This document shows positions 10,790 through 17,726 of a stretch of DNA of 37,907 nt, in pieces; position 1 is the first letter of the stretch; the number at the start of each line of letters is the position of its first letter. Made by a program: the position numbers and the translations under genes. The DNA lies in the NCBI GenBank assembly GCA_029262355.1, contig JAJCZO010000119.1, positions 1 to 37,907 on the forward strand, read 5' to 3'. The notes under the pieces were generated by a model. That model was given only the letters and a program-made list of their open reading frames with translations, was not told where the DNA came from and did no database searches. This DNA is from Deltaproteobacteria bacterium (GTDB taxonomy: Bacteria > Desulfobacterota > Binatia > UBA12015).

Positions 10790-11928
10790 TGTCCGAGACG
10801 CCGGAGCAACGCGACATCGTCATCGTTGGCGGCGGGCCGGCGGGGTCGGGGACGGCCCTCGCCCTGCAGCGCCTGGCGCCTGACCTCGCCAGAGATGCGT
10901 TGTTGCTCGACCGGGAGGAGTTTCCACGCGACAAAACGTGCGCGGGCGGCCTCATCCCTGCGACCCTCGAGCTTCTGCGAAGCGTCGACCTGAGCCTGTC
11001 GGTACCCTCGGTGCGCGTAGATCATGCGCGGGTAGAGGCCGGAGGGCCGCCGATCGAGCTGGATGCCGGCGGTTGCTGCTATGTGATTCGGCGTCGCGAG
11101 TTCGACGACATGTTGCTGAGTGCGGCGCGCGGGCGGGGCCTCGAGGTGCGCACGGGAGTGCGCGTGCGGGGAGCCGTCCGTCGCGGCGACCGGATCCGTT
11201 TGGAGACCAGCGAGGGGCTGATCGATGCACGCGCGGTGGTCGCCGCAGACGGTGCCGGCAGCTTGCTTCGGCGGCGGCTGGTCGATCCGGACGAGGGCTG
11301 GGTCGCCCGTGCCGTGATGTGTGACGTGCCGATTGCCGGGAGCGACGCTCCCGACACGTATGAATTCGACTTCCGCGACGTTGCCAGCGGGCTCGCAGGG
11401 TACGCGTGGTCGTTTCCCTGCTGGATCGATGGCGACCCGCATTGGAACGTGGGCGCCTACTCGATGCGCCGCCGAGGCGAGGGCGAGCGGCTCGAGGCCA
11501 TCGTCGGCGGCCGAAGCCAAGGAGTCGCCGAGCGCAAGGCGCACCCGATACGCCTCTATGCGAAGGGGCGGTCCCTCGCGGCGCCGGGCGTCCTGTTGGT
11601 GGGGGACGCCGCGGGCGTGGATCCACTGCTGGGCGAGGGGATCTCGTTCGCCCTGGAGTACGGGCGGATGGCGGCAGAGGAGCTCCAGGGCGGCTTTCTG
11701 CGGGGCGATCTCGCCTTTTCCGGGTACCAGGCTCGGGTGGACCGATCGGCGCTTGGAAAGAAGTTGCGCCGGCTGGCTCTGGGCGCGAGACTCTTCTACG
11801 GCCCGAGAAGCGATCTCTGGTTCCGGGTGGCTCGCCTCAGCCGGACTGCGCAGCGAATCGGGATGAATTGGTACAATGGAGTAGGGCTCTGGAGTCAGTC
11901 GATTCCGGCGCTCCCGGAGGCTCGCTGA
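10789..11928 (+). CDS. Geranylgeranyl-reductase-family FAD-dependent oxidoreductase
   Basis: A 379-residue flavoprotein of the geranylgeranyl reductase family (p-hydroxybenzoate-hydroxylase fold), whose members saturate isoprenoid double bonds of lipids or menaquinone side chains. The N-terminal FAD-binding motif is IVIVGGGPAGSGTAL (near residue 9). A second FAD region, GVLLVGDAAGVDPLLGEGI, is near residue 267, and the KTCAGGL segment near residue 48 is typical of the family. The ATG at 10789 shares one base with the preceding stop, indicating coupled translation with the B12-binding gene; a TTG one codon earlier is possible. The substrate is not determined by the sequence. The neighbouring thiolase and hydratase suggest lipid metabolism. 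Confidence 0.85.
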   Translation: MSETPEQRDIVIVGGGPAGSGTALALQRLAPDLARDALLLDREEFPRDKTCAGGLIPATLELLRSVDLSLSVPSVRVDHARVEAGGPPIELDAGGCCYVIRRREFDDMLLSAARGRGLEVRTGVRVRGAVRRGDRIRLETSEGLIDARAVVAADGAGSLLRRRLVDPDEGWVARAVMCDVPIAGSDAPDTYEFDFRDVASGLAGYAWSFPCWIDGDPHWNVGAYSMRRRGEGERLEAIVGGRSQGVAERKAHPIRLYAKGRSLAAPGVLLVGDAAGVDPLLGEGISFALEYGRMAAEELQGGFLRGDLAFSGYQARVDRSALGKKLRRLALGARLFYGPRSDLWFRVARLSRTAQRIGMNWYNGVGLWSQSIPALPEAR

Positions 11929-11979
11929 GGGCTCACGAGGGGGCGCGGCGGACTCGCGACGGAGCTTACCCCTGATCTT

Positions 11980-11984
11980 GGAGG
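11980..11984 (+). promoter_or_regulatory. Ribosome binding site of the thiolase gene
   Basis: A perfect GGAGG lies 5 bases upstream of the ATG at 11990. It decides the start: an in-frame TTG at 11978 overlaps this site and is therefore rejected. Confidence 0.8.
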
Positions 11985-11989
11985 ACAAC

Positions 11990-13171
11990 ATGGCAGACGC
12001 AGTGATCGTATCGGCGACCCGGACCCCCATCGGCGCGATGGGTGGCTCACTCTCGACAATTCCCGCAACCAAGCTCGGCTCGATCGCCGCGAGCGAGGCG
12101 CTGCGCCGCGCAGGGGTCGAAGGCAAGGAACTTGGAGAGGTGGTCCTCGGCCACGTCCTGGCGGCAGGCCTCGGCCTGAACGCGGCGCGGGTCGCCTACC
12201 TCGACGCTGGCATCCCAAAGGAAGTTCCCGGCTACGGTGTGAACATGGCATGCGGTTCCGGCCTGAAGGCGGTCGCGAACGTGGCCGCGGGTATCCGCAA
12301 CGGCGAGTATGACATTGGGCTCGCGGGGGGCATGGAGAACATGTCGAGCTCCCCCTACCTGCTGGAGAAGGCCCGCTACGGGTATCGCCTCGGTCACTCG
12401 CAGGTCTTCGACTCGATGATCAAGGACGGTCTGACCTGCCCGATGACCGATGTCCACATGGGTATCACCGCGGAGAACATCGCCGAGAAATACGAGATCT
12501 CTCGGGGGGATCAGGACGAGTTCTCTGCGGGAAGTCAGGCCAAGGCCGGGGTCGCGCTCGAGAGTGGGAAGTTCAAGGCCGAGATCGTTCCGGTGCAGGT
12601 TCCTGGGAAGAAGCGCGGTGAGACCGTGGAGTTCGCGGTCGACGAGTTCCCGCGTCCCGGCACGTCGGCCGAGAAGCTCGGTGGCCTCCGTGCGGCCTTC
12701 AAGAAGGGCGGTACCGTGACCGCCGGCAACGCGTCCGGCATCAACGACGGCGGCGCTGCGTTGGTCGTGATGAGCGCGGATGCGGCAAAGGCTCGCGGCT
12801 TGAAGCCTCTTGCGAAGATCCGCGGATGGGCATCGGCAGGCGTCGATCCGTCGATCATGGGCATGGGCCCCTGGCCGGCGTGTGAGAAGGCCCTTGGACA
12901 GGCGGGGCTCAGCAAAGACCAGATCGATCTCTGGGAGCTGAACGAAGCCTTTGCGGCTCAGTCTCTCGGCGTGTTGCGCGAGTTGAAGATCGATATCGAC
13001 CGCGTCAACGTGAACGGCGGCGCGATCGCGCTCGGTCACCCCATCGGCGCGAGTGGTGCCCGGGTGCTCGTCACCCTGCTTCACGCCATGCAGGACCGCG
13101 ACAAGAATCTCGGTGTTGCTTCCCTGTGCATCGGTGGAGGCCAGGGCATCGCGATGATCGTCGAGCGGTAG
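11990..13171 (+). CDS. Acetyl-CoA acetyltransferase (thiolase)
   Basis: A 393-residue thiolase, predicted to condense two acetyl-CoA to acetoacetyl-CoA or to cleave 3-ketoacyl-CoA. The nucleophilic Cys88 is in NMACGSGLKAV. The active-site His350 is in GGAIALGHPIGASG, and the second catalytic Cys380 is in SLCIGGGQGIA. NEAFAAQ is also present. The start is fixed by a GGAGG at 11980-11984. It follows the flavoprotein gene by 61 bases and sits in the same acyl-CoA block as the hydratase and B12-binding subunit. The length and the C-terminal CIGGGQG fit the biosynthetic or acetyl-CoA-specific group, but degradative use cannot be excluded. Confidence 0.93.
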   Translation: MADAVIVSATRTPIGAMGGSLSTIPATKLGSIAASEALRRAGVEGKELGEVVLGHVLAAGLGLNAARVAYLDAGIPKEVPGYGVNMACGSGLKAVANVAAGIRNGEYDIGLAGGMENMSSSPYLLEKARYGYRLGHSQVFDSMIKDGLTCPMTDVHMGITAENIAEKYEISRGDQDEFSAGSQAKAGVALESGKFKAEIVPVQVPGKKRGETVEFAVDEFPRPGTSAEKLGGLRAAFKKGGTVTAGNASGINDGGAALVVMSADAAKARGLKPLAKIRGWASAGVDPSIMGMGPWPACEKALGQAGLSKDQIDLWELNEAFAAQSLGVLRELKIDIDRVNVNGGAIALGHPIGASGARVLVTLLHAMQDRDKNLGVASLCIGGGQGIAMIVER

Positions 13172-13179
13172 AGAATTCG

Positions 13180-13857
13180 GTGGTGGGCCGCACGGCAGCG
13201 TTCTTCGACATCGACGGAACGTTGCTGGCGGTCCACTCCGCTCCGCACTACGCCCGCTACATGCGCCGGCACGGGCGGGCGCGCCGCCGCGATCTGCTGC
13301 GCACGGCCTACTATCTGCTCCAGTATCGTCTGAACCTATTGGATATGGAGCGTGCGCTGGAACGAGCCAGCGAGCTGATCGTCGGCCAGGAAGAGGCCGA
13401 GATCGCGGTCTTCTCGAAGCGTTGGTACGAAGAAGTGATGCGGGAACACCTGGTTCCTGCAGTCTGCGGTCTTCTCGCGCAGCACCAGGAGCGGGGGGAC
13501 ATCGTCGCCTTCCTCAGTACGACGACGAACTACCTGGCGGATCCGATCGCAGAAGACCTCGGGGTTCGGCATGCACTCGTGACTCGTCTGGAAGTGAAGG
13601 ACGGGCGGTTCACTGGGCGGGCCGATGGCCCGGTGTGCTACGGGCGCGGCAAGGTCTTCTGGGCCAAGCGCTTCGCCGCCGAGCACGACGTCGACCTTGC
13701 GCAAAGTTATTTCTACACCGACTCGGTCACCGATGTTCCGGTCTTGGAACTGGTGGGACACCCGCGTATCGTGCAGCCGGATCGCCTGTTGCGGCGTGAG
13801 GCGCGGCGGCGGGGTTGGCCGATCGTCCCAACCGATGATCCACGCGTCACGCTGTGA
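13180..13857 (+). CDS. HAD-superfamily phosphatase, HAD-IB type
   Basis: A 225-residue haloacid-dehalogenase hydrolase of the SerB-like subfamily IB. Motif I FFDIDGTLL provides the nucleophile Asp10 and general acid Asp12. Motif II is LSTTT, the motif III lysine is probably in GRGKVFWAKR, and motif IV YTDSVTDVPVLEL supplies the metal-binding acids. An all-helical cap lies between motifs I and II. Family members hydrolyse phosphoserine, phospholipid-type or other small phosphate esters; the substrate is unknown here. GTG codons at 13180 and 13183 are the likely starts, 8 or 11 bases after the thiolase stop. The basic, Arg-rich cap (MRRHGRARRRDLL) could contact an anionic surface, but that is speculation. 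Confidence 0.82.
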   Translation: MVGRTAAFFDIDGTLLAVHSAPHYARYMRRHGRARRRDLLRTAYYLLQYRLNLLDMERALERASELIVGQEEAEIAVFSKRWYEEVMREHLVPAVCGLLAQHQERGDIVAFLSTTTNYLADPIAEDLGVRHALVTRLEVKDGRFTGRADGPVCYGRGKVFWAKRFAAEHDVDLAQSYFYTDSVTDVPVLELVGHPRIVQPDRLLRREARRRGWPIVPTDDPRVTL

Positions 13858-13972
13858 CGAGAAACTCACTGGGGCGGTCTTGCGCGCGTGGCTGCGTTGG
13901 GTCTAATTGCCTGCGCGGCCGACGTTCTGTTGGTCGTCTTTCATTCGTGAAGCTGAGCCGGCCATCGGTCGT

Positions 13973-13980
13973 GGGAGGGA
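13973..13980 (+). promoter_or_regulatory. Ribosome binding site of dnaB
   Basis: GGGAGGGA ends 4 bases before the GTG at 13985 (the GGAGG core is 6 bases away). It supports that start over a TTG at 13907, which would add an unusual Arg/Trp-containing leader. Confidence 0.65.
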
Positions 13981-13984
13981 GAGC

Positions 13985-15388
13985 GTGACGACGAACGGGA
14001 CGGGGGTGGCCCCGGCGCCGATAGGACGGGTGCCCCCGCAGAGCATCGAGGCGGAAGAAGCGGTTCTCGGGGGTGTCCTCGTCGACAACCGCGCGCTGGA
14101 TCAAGCAGTCGAGATTCTCAACCCTGAAGATTTCTACCGCGAAGCTCATCGCCGCATCTTCATGGCGCTCATCGATCTCGACGAGCGCGGAGAGCCGTCG
14201 GACGTCATCACGATTACCGAGGCGCTGAAGCGTCGCGGGGATCTGGACTCGGTCGGTGGCGCCGCGGCCGTCGCAGAGTTGGTCGATCGGACGTCGACGT
14301 CTTCGAACGTGGGCTTCTATGCGAAGATCGTCCGTGACAAGTCGATCCTGCGACGCCTCGTCGAGACCGGCTCGGATATCGCCCAGCGCGCCAGTGCGGG
14401 CGCCTCGGACGTGGGGGAGCTTCTCGACCAGGCAGAGCAGGGCGTCCTAGACATCGCGAACAAGAGGATGCGCCCATTCGCCCGTCTCGAAGAGATCATC
14501 GTCACGACGGTCGGCCAGATCGAGGAGATGTACAAGAATCCCGACGCGCTCACGGGAATTCCGACCGGTTTGATTGAACTCGACAAGCTGACGTCCGGCT
14601 TCCAGCCGGCCGACCTCATCATCCTGGCGGGCCGGCCTTCGATGGGCAAGAGCGCGCTCGCGACCAACATCGGGCAGTACGCGGCGGCCCACACGGGCAA
14701 GGCGGTGGGCCTCTTCTCCCTCGAAATGTCGAAGGAGTCGCTCGTCATGCGGATGCTGTGCGGGCAGGCGCGCATCGACAGCTCGAAGATCCGGACCGGG
14801 ACGCTCAGCGACGAGGACTTCCCTCGTCTCGCGATGGCCGCGGGCGAGCTGGCGGACCTGCCGTTCTACATCGACGATAGCCCCGGGCTTTCTGCGTTGG
14901 AGCTGCGGGCCAAGGCGCGTCGGCTCAAGCGTGAGAACGAAGAGCGGGGTATTGGCCTGATCATCGTCGATTACTTGCAGCTGATGCACGCGCACCGGCA
15001 GACGGACAACCGCGAGCAGGAGATTTCTCTGATCTCGCGTTCGCTGAAGGCTCTGGCGAAGGAGCTATCGGTGCCGGTGATCGCGCTCTCGCAGCTGAAC
15101 CGTGCGGTGGAGAGTCGGGCCGACAAGCGACCGATGATGTCCGATCTTCGCGAGTCGGGCGCCATCGAGCAGGACGCCGACCTGATCGCGTTCGTGTATC
15201 GCGACGACTTCTACAACAAGGCGTCGCCCGATCAGGGTGTGGCGGAGGTGATCATCGCAAAACAGCGAAACGGTGCCACCGGTACCGCTCGCCTCGCTTT
15301 CCGCAAGGAGTTCACGAGCTTCGAGAACTTGAGCGCCCGTGACGACGACGCGACGGGCGACGCGGACTACGACGACTACGACCTGTAG
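13985..15388 (+). CDS. dnaB: Replicative DNA helicase DnaB
   Basis: DnaB is the hexameric helicase that unwinds DNA at the replication fork and binds primase. With the GTG start the protein is 467 residues (E. coli 471). The N-terminal domain begins PPQSIEAEEAVLGGVL. The RecA-like C-terminal domain carries Walker A GRPSMGKS at residues 216-223, Walker B in GLIIVDYLQLM, and the ALSQLNRAVESRADKRP and DLRESGAIEQDADLI segments typical of DnaB. No intein is present. A 127-base spacer separates it from the HAD gene and may hold a promoter, but I see no clear -35/-10 pair. The last 13 bases overlap, tail to tail, the end of thiE. Confidence 0.96.
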   Translation: MTTNGTGVAPAPIGRVPPQSIEAEEAVLGGVLVDNRALDQAVEILNPEDFYREAHRRIFMALIDLDERGEPSDVITITEALKRRGDLDSVGGAAAVAELVDRTSTSSNVGFYAKIVRDKSILRRLVETGSDIAQRASAGASDVGELLDQAEQGVLDIANKRMRPFARLEEIIVTTVGQIEEMYKNPDALTGIPTGLIELDKLTSGFQPADLIILAGRPSMGKSALATNIGQYAAAHTGKAVGLFSLEMSKESLVMRMLCGQARIDSSKIRTGTLSDEDFPRLAMAAGELADLPFYIDDSPGLSALELRAKARRLKRENEERGIGLIIVDYLQLMHAHRQTDNREQEISLISRSLKALAKELSVPVIALSQLNRAVESRADKRPMMSDLRESGAIEQDADLIAFVYRDDFYNKASPDQGVAEVIIAKQRNGATGTARLAFRKEFTSFENLSARDDDATGDADYDDYDL

Positions 15389-16014
15389 CCTTCGAGCGCG
15401 AGCAAGCTCGCCGCGAGGGCGGCGGGGGCGGGGGCTCTGGCGAGGGCGCCGATCATCGCAACGGAGTTGGCGCCGCGTGCGAGGACGCCGGGGGCAGTGG
15501 CTGCGGTGATCCCGCCGATGGCGACGATGGGGAGCGAGACGGCCGCACGGACTTCTGCGAGAGCGCCCTCGGCTCGGGGGGGCAGCGCGTCTCTCTTCGT
15601 CGGTGTCGGGAAGATCGGGCCGAAGCCGATGTAGTCGGCGCCACCTCGTTCGGCTTCGCGCGCCTGGGCGACGTCATGGGTGGAGACGCCTACGACGAGG
15701 TGTGGGCGCGCGGCCGCGAATTCTCGGACGGCTGCGAGTGGGAGGTCGTCCTGGCCCACGTGTACGCCTGCGGCACCGCTCGCGACGGCCACGTCCAGGC
15801 GGTCGTTTACGATCACTTTCGCGGCGTGGGTACGAGCGCGGTCGACCAGCGCGCGAGCGATCGCGAGATGGTCTCGCCCGGAGGTCGATTTCACGCGGAG
15901 TTGAATCCACGGAGCGCCGGCACGCATGAGCGCATCGGCGAGGGCGAGAGGCTCGGTCGCGTCGCCGGGCCCGACGTCGATGATGGGGTAGAGGGCCGGG
16001 GGGTGAAACTCCAT
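15376..16014 (-). CDS. thiE: Thiamine-phosphate synthase
   Basis: ThiE joins hydroxymethylpyrimidine diphosphate and thiazole phosphate to make thiamine phosphate. The 212-residue TIM-barrel shows the family pattern in order: WIQLRVK, VIVNDRLDVAVASGAAGVHV with GQDDLP following, GVSTHD, GADYIGFGPIFPTPTK (phosphate and pyrimidine binding) and IVAIGGIT. I chose the ATG at 16014 because the protein then begins MEFHPPALYPI, as expected; the frame continues upstream without resemblance to ThiE. No other thiamine genes are nearby. Its stop lies within the last codons of dnaB on the other strand. It is 95 bases downstream of a secreted-protein gene, with a terminator-like hairpin between them. Confidence 0.92.
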   Translation of the reverse strand: MEFHPPALYPIIDVGPGDATEPLALADALMRAGAPWIQLRVKSTSGRDHLAIARALVDRARTHAAKVIVNDRLDVAVASGAAGVHVGQDDLPLAAVREFAAARPHLVVGVSTHDVAQAREAERGGADYIGFGPIFPTPTKRDALPPRAEGALAEVRAAVSLPIVAIGGITAATAPGVLARGANSVAMIGALARAPAPAALAASLLALEGYRS

Positions 16015-16053
16015 GGCTCTCACAACCTGCCGACCCAGGCCCCGGACGGCAAA

Positions 16054-16085
16054 CGGGGGTGACGCCGTGGGGCGCGCCACCCCCG
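16054..16085 (-). terminator. GC-rich hairpin after the Thr-Pro secreted-protein gene
   Basis: An 8-base perfect inverted repeat (16054-16061 with 16078-16085), extended inward by a further CGCC/GGCG pairing, lies 24 bases beyond the stop of the minus-strand gene at 16110. On that strand it is followed by TTTG, so the T-tract is short. It could terminate that gene before thiE, or mark an mRNA processing point. Seen directly; the function is inferred. Confidence 0.45.
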
Positions 16086-16109
16086 CTGGGGTTGGACGTT
16101 GGTGAGATC

Positions 16110-17456
16110 TCAGCGGCGGACGCCGAGGGGCCTCTTCATGCTGGGGGCGATCCGCGAACCGGTGCGAGCCGGGAAGAGCGAGTCGATCAGGCCCGACCGC
16201 TTGCCCCAGGGGTGTTTGCGGGGAGCGACGGTCGGTGTCGGTGTCGGCGGCGGTATGATCGACGGGATCGGCGTCGGTGTCGGCGGGGTAAACGGTTGCG
16301 TCGGCGTCGGCGTGGGCAGCTTGCGCGGCGTGTTGCTCGGTCTCGGGGTGGGCGAGCCATTGGGCGTCGGCGTCGGCGTCGTGTCGATGTGTGGGGTGGA
16401 GGTGGTTTGGGGCGTCGGTGTGGGCAGATTCGGTGTCGGCGTGACGGCGGGCGTCGGCGTCGGCGTCGTATCGATGTGTGGGGTGGAGGTGGTTTGGGGC
16501 GTTGGCGTGGGCAGATTCGGCGTCGGCGTCGGCGGACGATCTTCGTGCTGTCCACGGACGTCGATCTGGTCGGCCACCGCAGTGCCCATCAGGATGACGC
16601 CCTTGTTGAAGTTGAAGTCGTCGTCCGTCGGGGCAACGAATGTGCCGATGGCGATGCTGAATTTTCCGATGGCACTGTGTGTGGTCGCCCCGGCTTGGCA
16701 CGCGGTGCGGGCTCCGATCCAGACTTGGAAATCGAGTGCGTCTCCGCTCGCCGCGCCGAGGAAGTTGCCTTCCTCCGTATCGATCTTCTTGCGGATATGG
16801 ATCTGAACGGGACCGTTGGCGGTCACGCTCGCGAACTTCTGGATGTCCCACTCCTTGAAGGTGTAGGCACCGGGCTGCAGGAAGACGGCCGCATTCTGGC
16901 GCGCGAACAACTCGCCGTAGCAGCCGGGGCTGAGAGTGATCGTGTCGTCGGGCTGGACGACCACATCGCTCGAGTTCAGAGCGCAGTTGTTGCAGACGGC
17001 CGCGGTCGGAAACGTGGGAAGGCTCAGTGCCAGGGGAAAGCTCTCGGCCTGGGTCGTGCCGCGCACTTCTCCGGTCGGGTTGCCCGTGATCTGGTTGGTG
17101 AAGGCGTTTGCGACCGAGGCCTGACCGGCGAGGTTCAGGGTATCGGCTGCGACGAACGGCGGCGGCGTATCATCGAGCTGGAAGCAGTTCTGTCCGAGCT
17201 CCAGCGTGCCTCCCGCGCCCCAGGTTGCGAAGTTCCCTGACAGGTTCAGGTTCGGCCCTGTGACGATGCGGTTTTCCGCGATGAGGGTGAAATCGAGCCA
17301 GTTGGTCGTGGGGACCGCCGCCGCGACGGCAATGGGCCCCCGCACGGCCAGCCGGGCCCCTGCGAGGCTAGGGACCAGGAGGCCCACTGCCAACGGGACC
17401 ATCAGGGCCGAACTCATTCCGGCCTTCACGTTTCGAAGTGGGGATCTTGTCTGCAC
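16110..17456 (-). CDS. Secreted protein with predicted beta-solenoid domain and Thr-Pro-rich repeat tail
   Basis: A 448-residue protein I do not recognise as a named family. Residues 1-34 look like a Sec signal peptide (basic start, hydrophobic core LMVPLAVGLLVPSLAGA). Residues about 35-300 are rich in Asn, Thr, Gly and short hydrophobic strands, including LSPGCYGELFARQNAAVFLQ and a late KGVILMGTAVADQIDV, a pattern resembling extracellular beta-solenoid proteins. Four Cys are in the mature domain. From about residue 305 to 410 the chain is dominated by TPTP, including two near-identical 29-residue repeats (308-336 and 337-365), then a basic C-terminus. No transmembrane, LPXTG or PEP-CTERM tail is visible. 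The GTG start has a GA-rich ribosome site. Confidence 0.75.
   Translation of the reverse strand: MQTRSPLRNVKAGMSSALMVPLAVGLLVPSLAGARLAVRGPIAVAAAVPTTNWLDFTLIAENRIVTGPNLNLSGNFATWGAGGTLELGQNCFQLDDTPPPFVAADTLNLAGQASVANAFTNQITGNPTGEVRGTTQAESFPLALSLPTFPTAAVCNNCALNSSDVVVQPDDTITLSPGCYGELFARQNAAVFLQPGAYTFKEWDIQKFASVTANGPVQIHIRKKIDTEEGNFLGAASGDALDFQVWIGARTACQAGATTHSAIGKFSIAIGTFVAPTDDDFNFNKGVILMGTAVADQIDVRGQHEDRPPTPTPNLPTPTPQTTSTPHIDTTPTPTPAVTPTPNLPTPTPQTTSTPHIDTTPTPTPNGSPTPRPSNTPRKLPTPTPTQPFTPPTPTPIPSIIPPPTPTPTVAPRKHPWGKRSGLIDSLFPARTGSRIAPSMKRPLGVRR
16362..16535. repeat. Two tandem 87-bp direct repeats in the Thr-Pro tail
   Basis: Copies at 16362-16448 and 16449-16535 differ at only a few positions. 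The period is a multiple of three, and in the minus-strand gene each copy encodes a 29-residue unit of the form TPTPNLP-TPTPQTTSTPHIDT-TPTPTPAV. The near-identity at DNA level implies a recent duplication. Shorter TPTP-coding GTCGGC runs flank it on both sides. Confidence 0.9.
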
Positions 17457-17489
17457 GTCGATTCTCTCTCTCTCTCGTGGATGATGCTG

Positions 17490-17505
17490 GGCACTGCAGG
17501 CGCCA
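17490..17505 (-). promoter_or_regulatory. Possible sigma-54 promoter for the secreted-protein gene
   Basis: The minus strand reads TGGCGCCTGCAGTGCC: GG and GC with exactly 10 bases between, as in the -24/-12 consensus (TGGCAC-N5-TTGC), with two mismatches. The expected transcription start would be about 20-25 bases before the GTG at 17456, leaving room for the GA-rich ribosome site. Exosortase-type polysaccharide systems are known to use sigma-54 regulators, which makes this plausible but unproven. The site is GC-rich and short, so chance occurrence is a real possibility. Confidence 0.3.
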
Positions 17506-17598
17506 GGGAGCCCTCTTCAGAAGAGTACAACTCGCCTGTGCCGTACTGGTCTCTCGGCTACCCGGACGTCATGAGGTACGCAAGATGAAGGCCATGGG

Positions 17599-17641
17599 AG
17601 CCCGAAAACAGCCAGGAAACGCGGGCTTCTCTCGCTGGCTG
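17599..17641 (-). terminator. Terminator-like hairpin with a second interleaved stem
   Basis: On the minus strand, CAGCCAG (17641-17635) pairs with CTGGCTG (17615-17609) across 19 bases and is followed at once by TTTTC, about 86 bases beyond the DUF218 gene stop. This makes a plausible intrinsic terminator. A second perfect 6-base repeat, AGCCCG and CGGGCT (17599-17604 with 17622-17627), is interleaved with it, giving the order A-B-A'-B' of an H-type pseudoknot. The two stems could form together or compete. Confidence 0.4.
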
Positions 17642-17726
17642 AAAGGCTGATGGACCTTGCATCCTTGCACGGACTGGCCTGAGTGCGGGGAGTTGGCTGG
17701 CCGCACGTCAGGCCGCACAGGTGGCT

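Larger units (their letters stand above)
17457..17726. other. 270-bp spacer with repeats between the DUF218 and secreted-protein genes
   Basis: No convincing gene is seen. The spacer holds, from right to left on the minus strand, interleaved inverted repeats (17599-17641), a 13-base odd palindrome CTCTTC-A-GAAGAG at 17513-17525, a sigma-54-like site (17490-17505) and a CT/GA dinucleotide tract (17463-17475) that reads GAGAGAGAGAGA on the minus strand just before the secreted-protein start. It is the longest non-coding stretch in the window and probably contains the terminator of the upstream gene and the promoter of the downstream one. Confidence 0.6.

Noticed and set aside
13858..13984. A sigma-70 promoter before dnaB
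   Set aside because: No TTGACA/TATAAT-like pair with acceptable spacing was found. A promoter may exist but cannot be supported by eye.
16362..16535. CRISPR-like direct repeats
   Set aside because: The two copies are adjacent with no spacers, the period is a multiple of three, and they encode a protein repeat.
16099..16806. Plus-strand frame coding a Gly-Val-rich repeat protein
   Set aside because: It is the mirror of the Thr-Pro-coding repeats on the minus strand. The minus-strand protein has a signal peptide and a varied N-terminal domain, so that strand is the real gene.
15390..16851. A 491-residue frame joining ThiE to an upstream His/Asp-rich segment
   Set aside because: The upstream part is the out-of-frame reading of the Thr-Pro gene. 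ThiE itself starts at 16014.
17457..17726. A cyclic-di-GMP (GEMM) riboswitch upstream of the secreted protein
   Set aside because: The minus strand has a GGTAGCCG-like 3' segment, but the other conserved GEMM elements (GCAAAC and ACGCAAAGC) are absent.
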